DNA from: Chitinophagaceae bacterium UBA1946
GTDB taxonomy: Bacteria; Bacteroidota; Bacteroidia; Chitinophagales; Chitinophagaceae
Direction: 5' to 3'
Assembly: GCA_002336815.1 (NCBI GenBank)
Contig: DDEU01000017.1
Coordinates: forward strand, 1 to 33,194
Length of the DNA stretch: 33,194 nucleotides
Below, one piece after another: positions 33,151 through 33,194 of this stretch. The translations under genes and the position numbers were made by a program. How positions within the stretch are numbered: position 1 is the stretch's first letter; each line of letters opens with the position of its first letter. The notes below the pieces were generated by a model. It was not told the DNA's origin, did no database searches, and saw only the letters and a program-made list of their open reading frames with translations.

Positions 33151-33194
33151 CCCGGCAAGTCTTATACGACCAGCTCCTGTTGAACTCCCCCAGG
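33151..33194 (+). ncRNA. ffs: Signal recognition particle RNA, small bacterial type (3' part outside window)
   Basis: The last 44 bases start right after a strong promoter and contain CCAGCTCCTGTTGAACTCCC followed by CCAGG at the window end. In bacterial SRP RNA, 'GUUGAAC...CAGG' is the 5' side of the conserved helix 8, and the next bases should be the CCGGAAGG tetraloop with AGCAAGGG on the 3' strand. The 5' CCCGGCAAGTCTTATACGA would pair with the missing 3' end. The RNA binds Ffh and guides membrane-protein targeting. The call depends on the continuing sequence, which is not visible; the short match and the promoter together make it likely. Confidence 0.75.

Noticed and set aside
1..33194. 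Mobile elements, CRISPR arrays and tRNA genes
   Set aside because: No transposase or integrase motifs, no regularly spaced direct repeats and no cloverleaf-compatible sequence were seen by eye in any intergenic interval.

Overview
The window is about 33 kb of chromosomal DNA from a member of the Bacteroidota, most likely a Chitinophagaceae-type bacterium. The evidence for this is: TAnnTTTG-type -7 promoter boxes upstream of several genes; many lipoproteins whose lipobox cysteine is followed by Lys-Lys or Asn; a TamA-like outer-membrane assembly protein that is itself a lipoprotein (TamL); a secreted protein with a type IX secretion C-terminal sorting domain; a DUF5103 protein; and a glucosamine-6-phosphate deaminase running into an LmbE-type domain. 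I see no insertion sequence, prophage, CRISPR array or tRNA. It reads as ordinary core and accessory chromosome.

Layout. At 1-7565 (all minus strand) lie a nagB-LmbE fusion cut by the window edge, a small lipoprotein, a two-gene unit (LolA-like protein, then a very large Asp-box/sortilin-type repeat protein) and a DUF885 peptidase-like lipoprotein. At 7776-11844 come truB, which overlaps tamL tail to tail, and a SpoU-family RNA methyltransferase divergent from tamL. At 11970-15558 there is a tightly coupled four-gene operon: two small predicted outer-membrane barrels, a glycerophosphodiesterase lipoprotein and a secreted metallophosphoesterase. At 15651-22498 there is a signalling operon: response-regulator/PAS histidine kinase, a 1199-residue CHASE3-HAMP-GAF hybrid kinase with three receiver domains, a stand-alone receiver, CheR and CheB. 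No chemoreceptor, CheA or CheW is in the window.

At 22815-27124 there are a LolC/E-type permease divergent from a DUF5103 protein, a TPR protein and a DUF2383/PA2169-type four-helix-bundle protein. At 27365-30445 there is a 1026-residue lamin-tail-domain surface protein with a T9SS tail. At 30812-33194 there are a small four-helix membrane protein, a short-chain dehydrogenase, an SRPBCC (AHSA1-like) gene broken by a single in-frame amber codon, and finally a canonical promoter followed by the 5' half of the signal recognition particle RNA, cut off by the window edge just before its conserved tetraloop.

Points most worth attention: the CheB/CheR/multi-receiver kinase operon lacking a chemoreceptor, where the Glu/Gln-rich coiled coil of the hybrid kinase is a conceivable methylation substrate; the overlapping phosphodiesterase/phosphatase/barrel operon; the amber-interrupted SRPBCC gene; the 366-bp region at 30446-30811, which holds a protein-like but interrupted reading frame; and a degenerate heptamer tandem repeat between a stop codon and its terminator.
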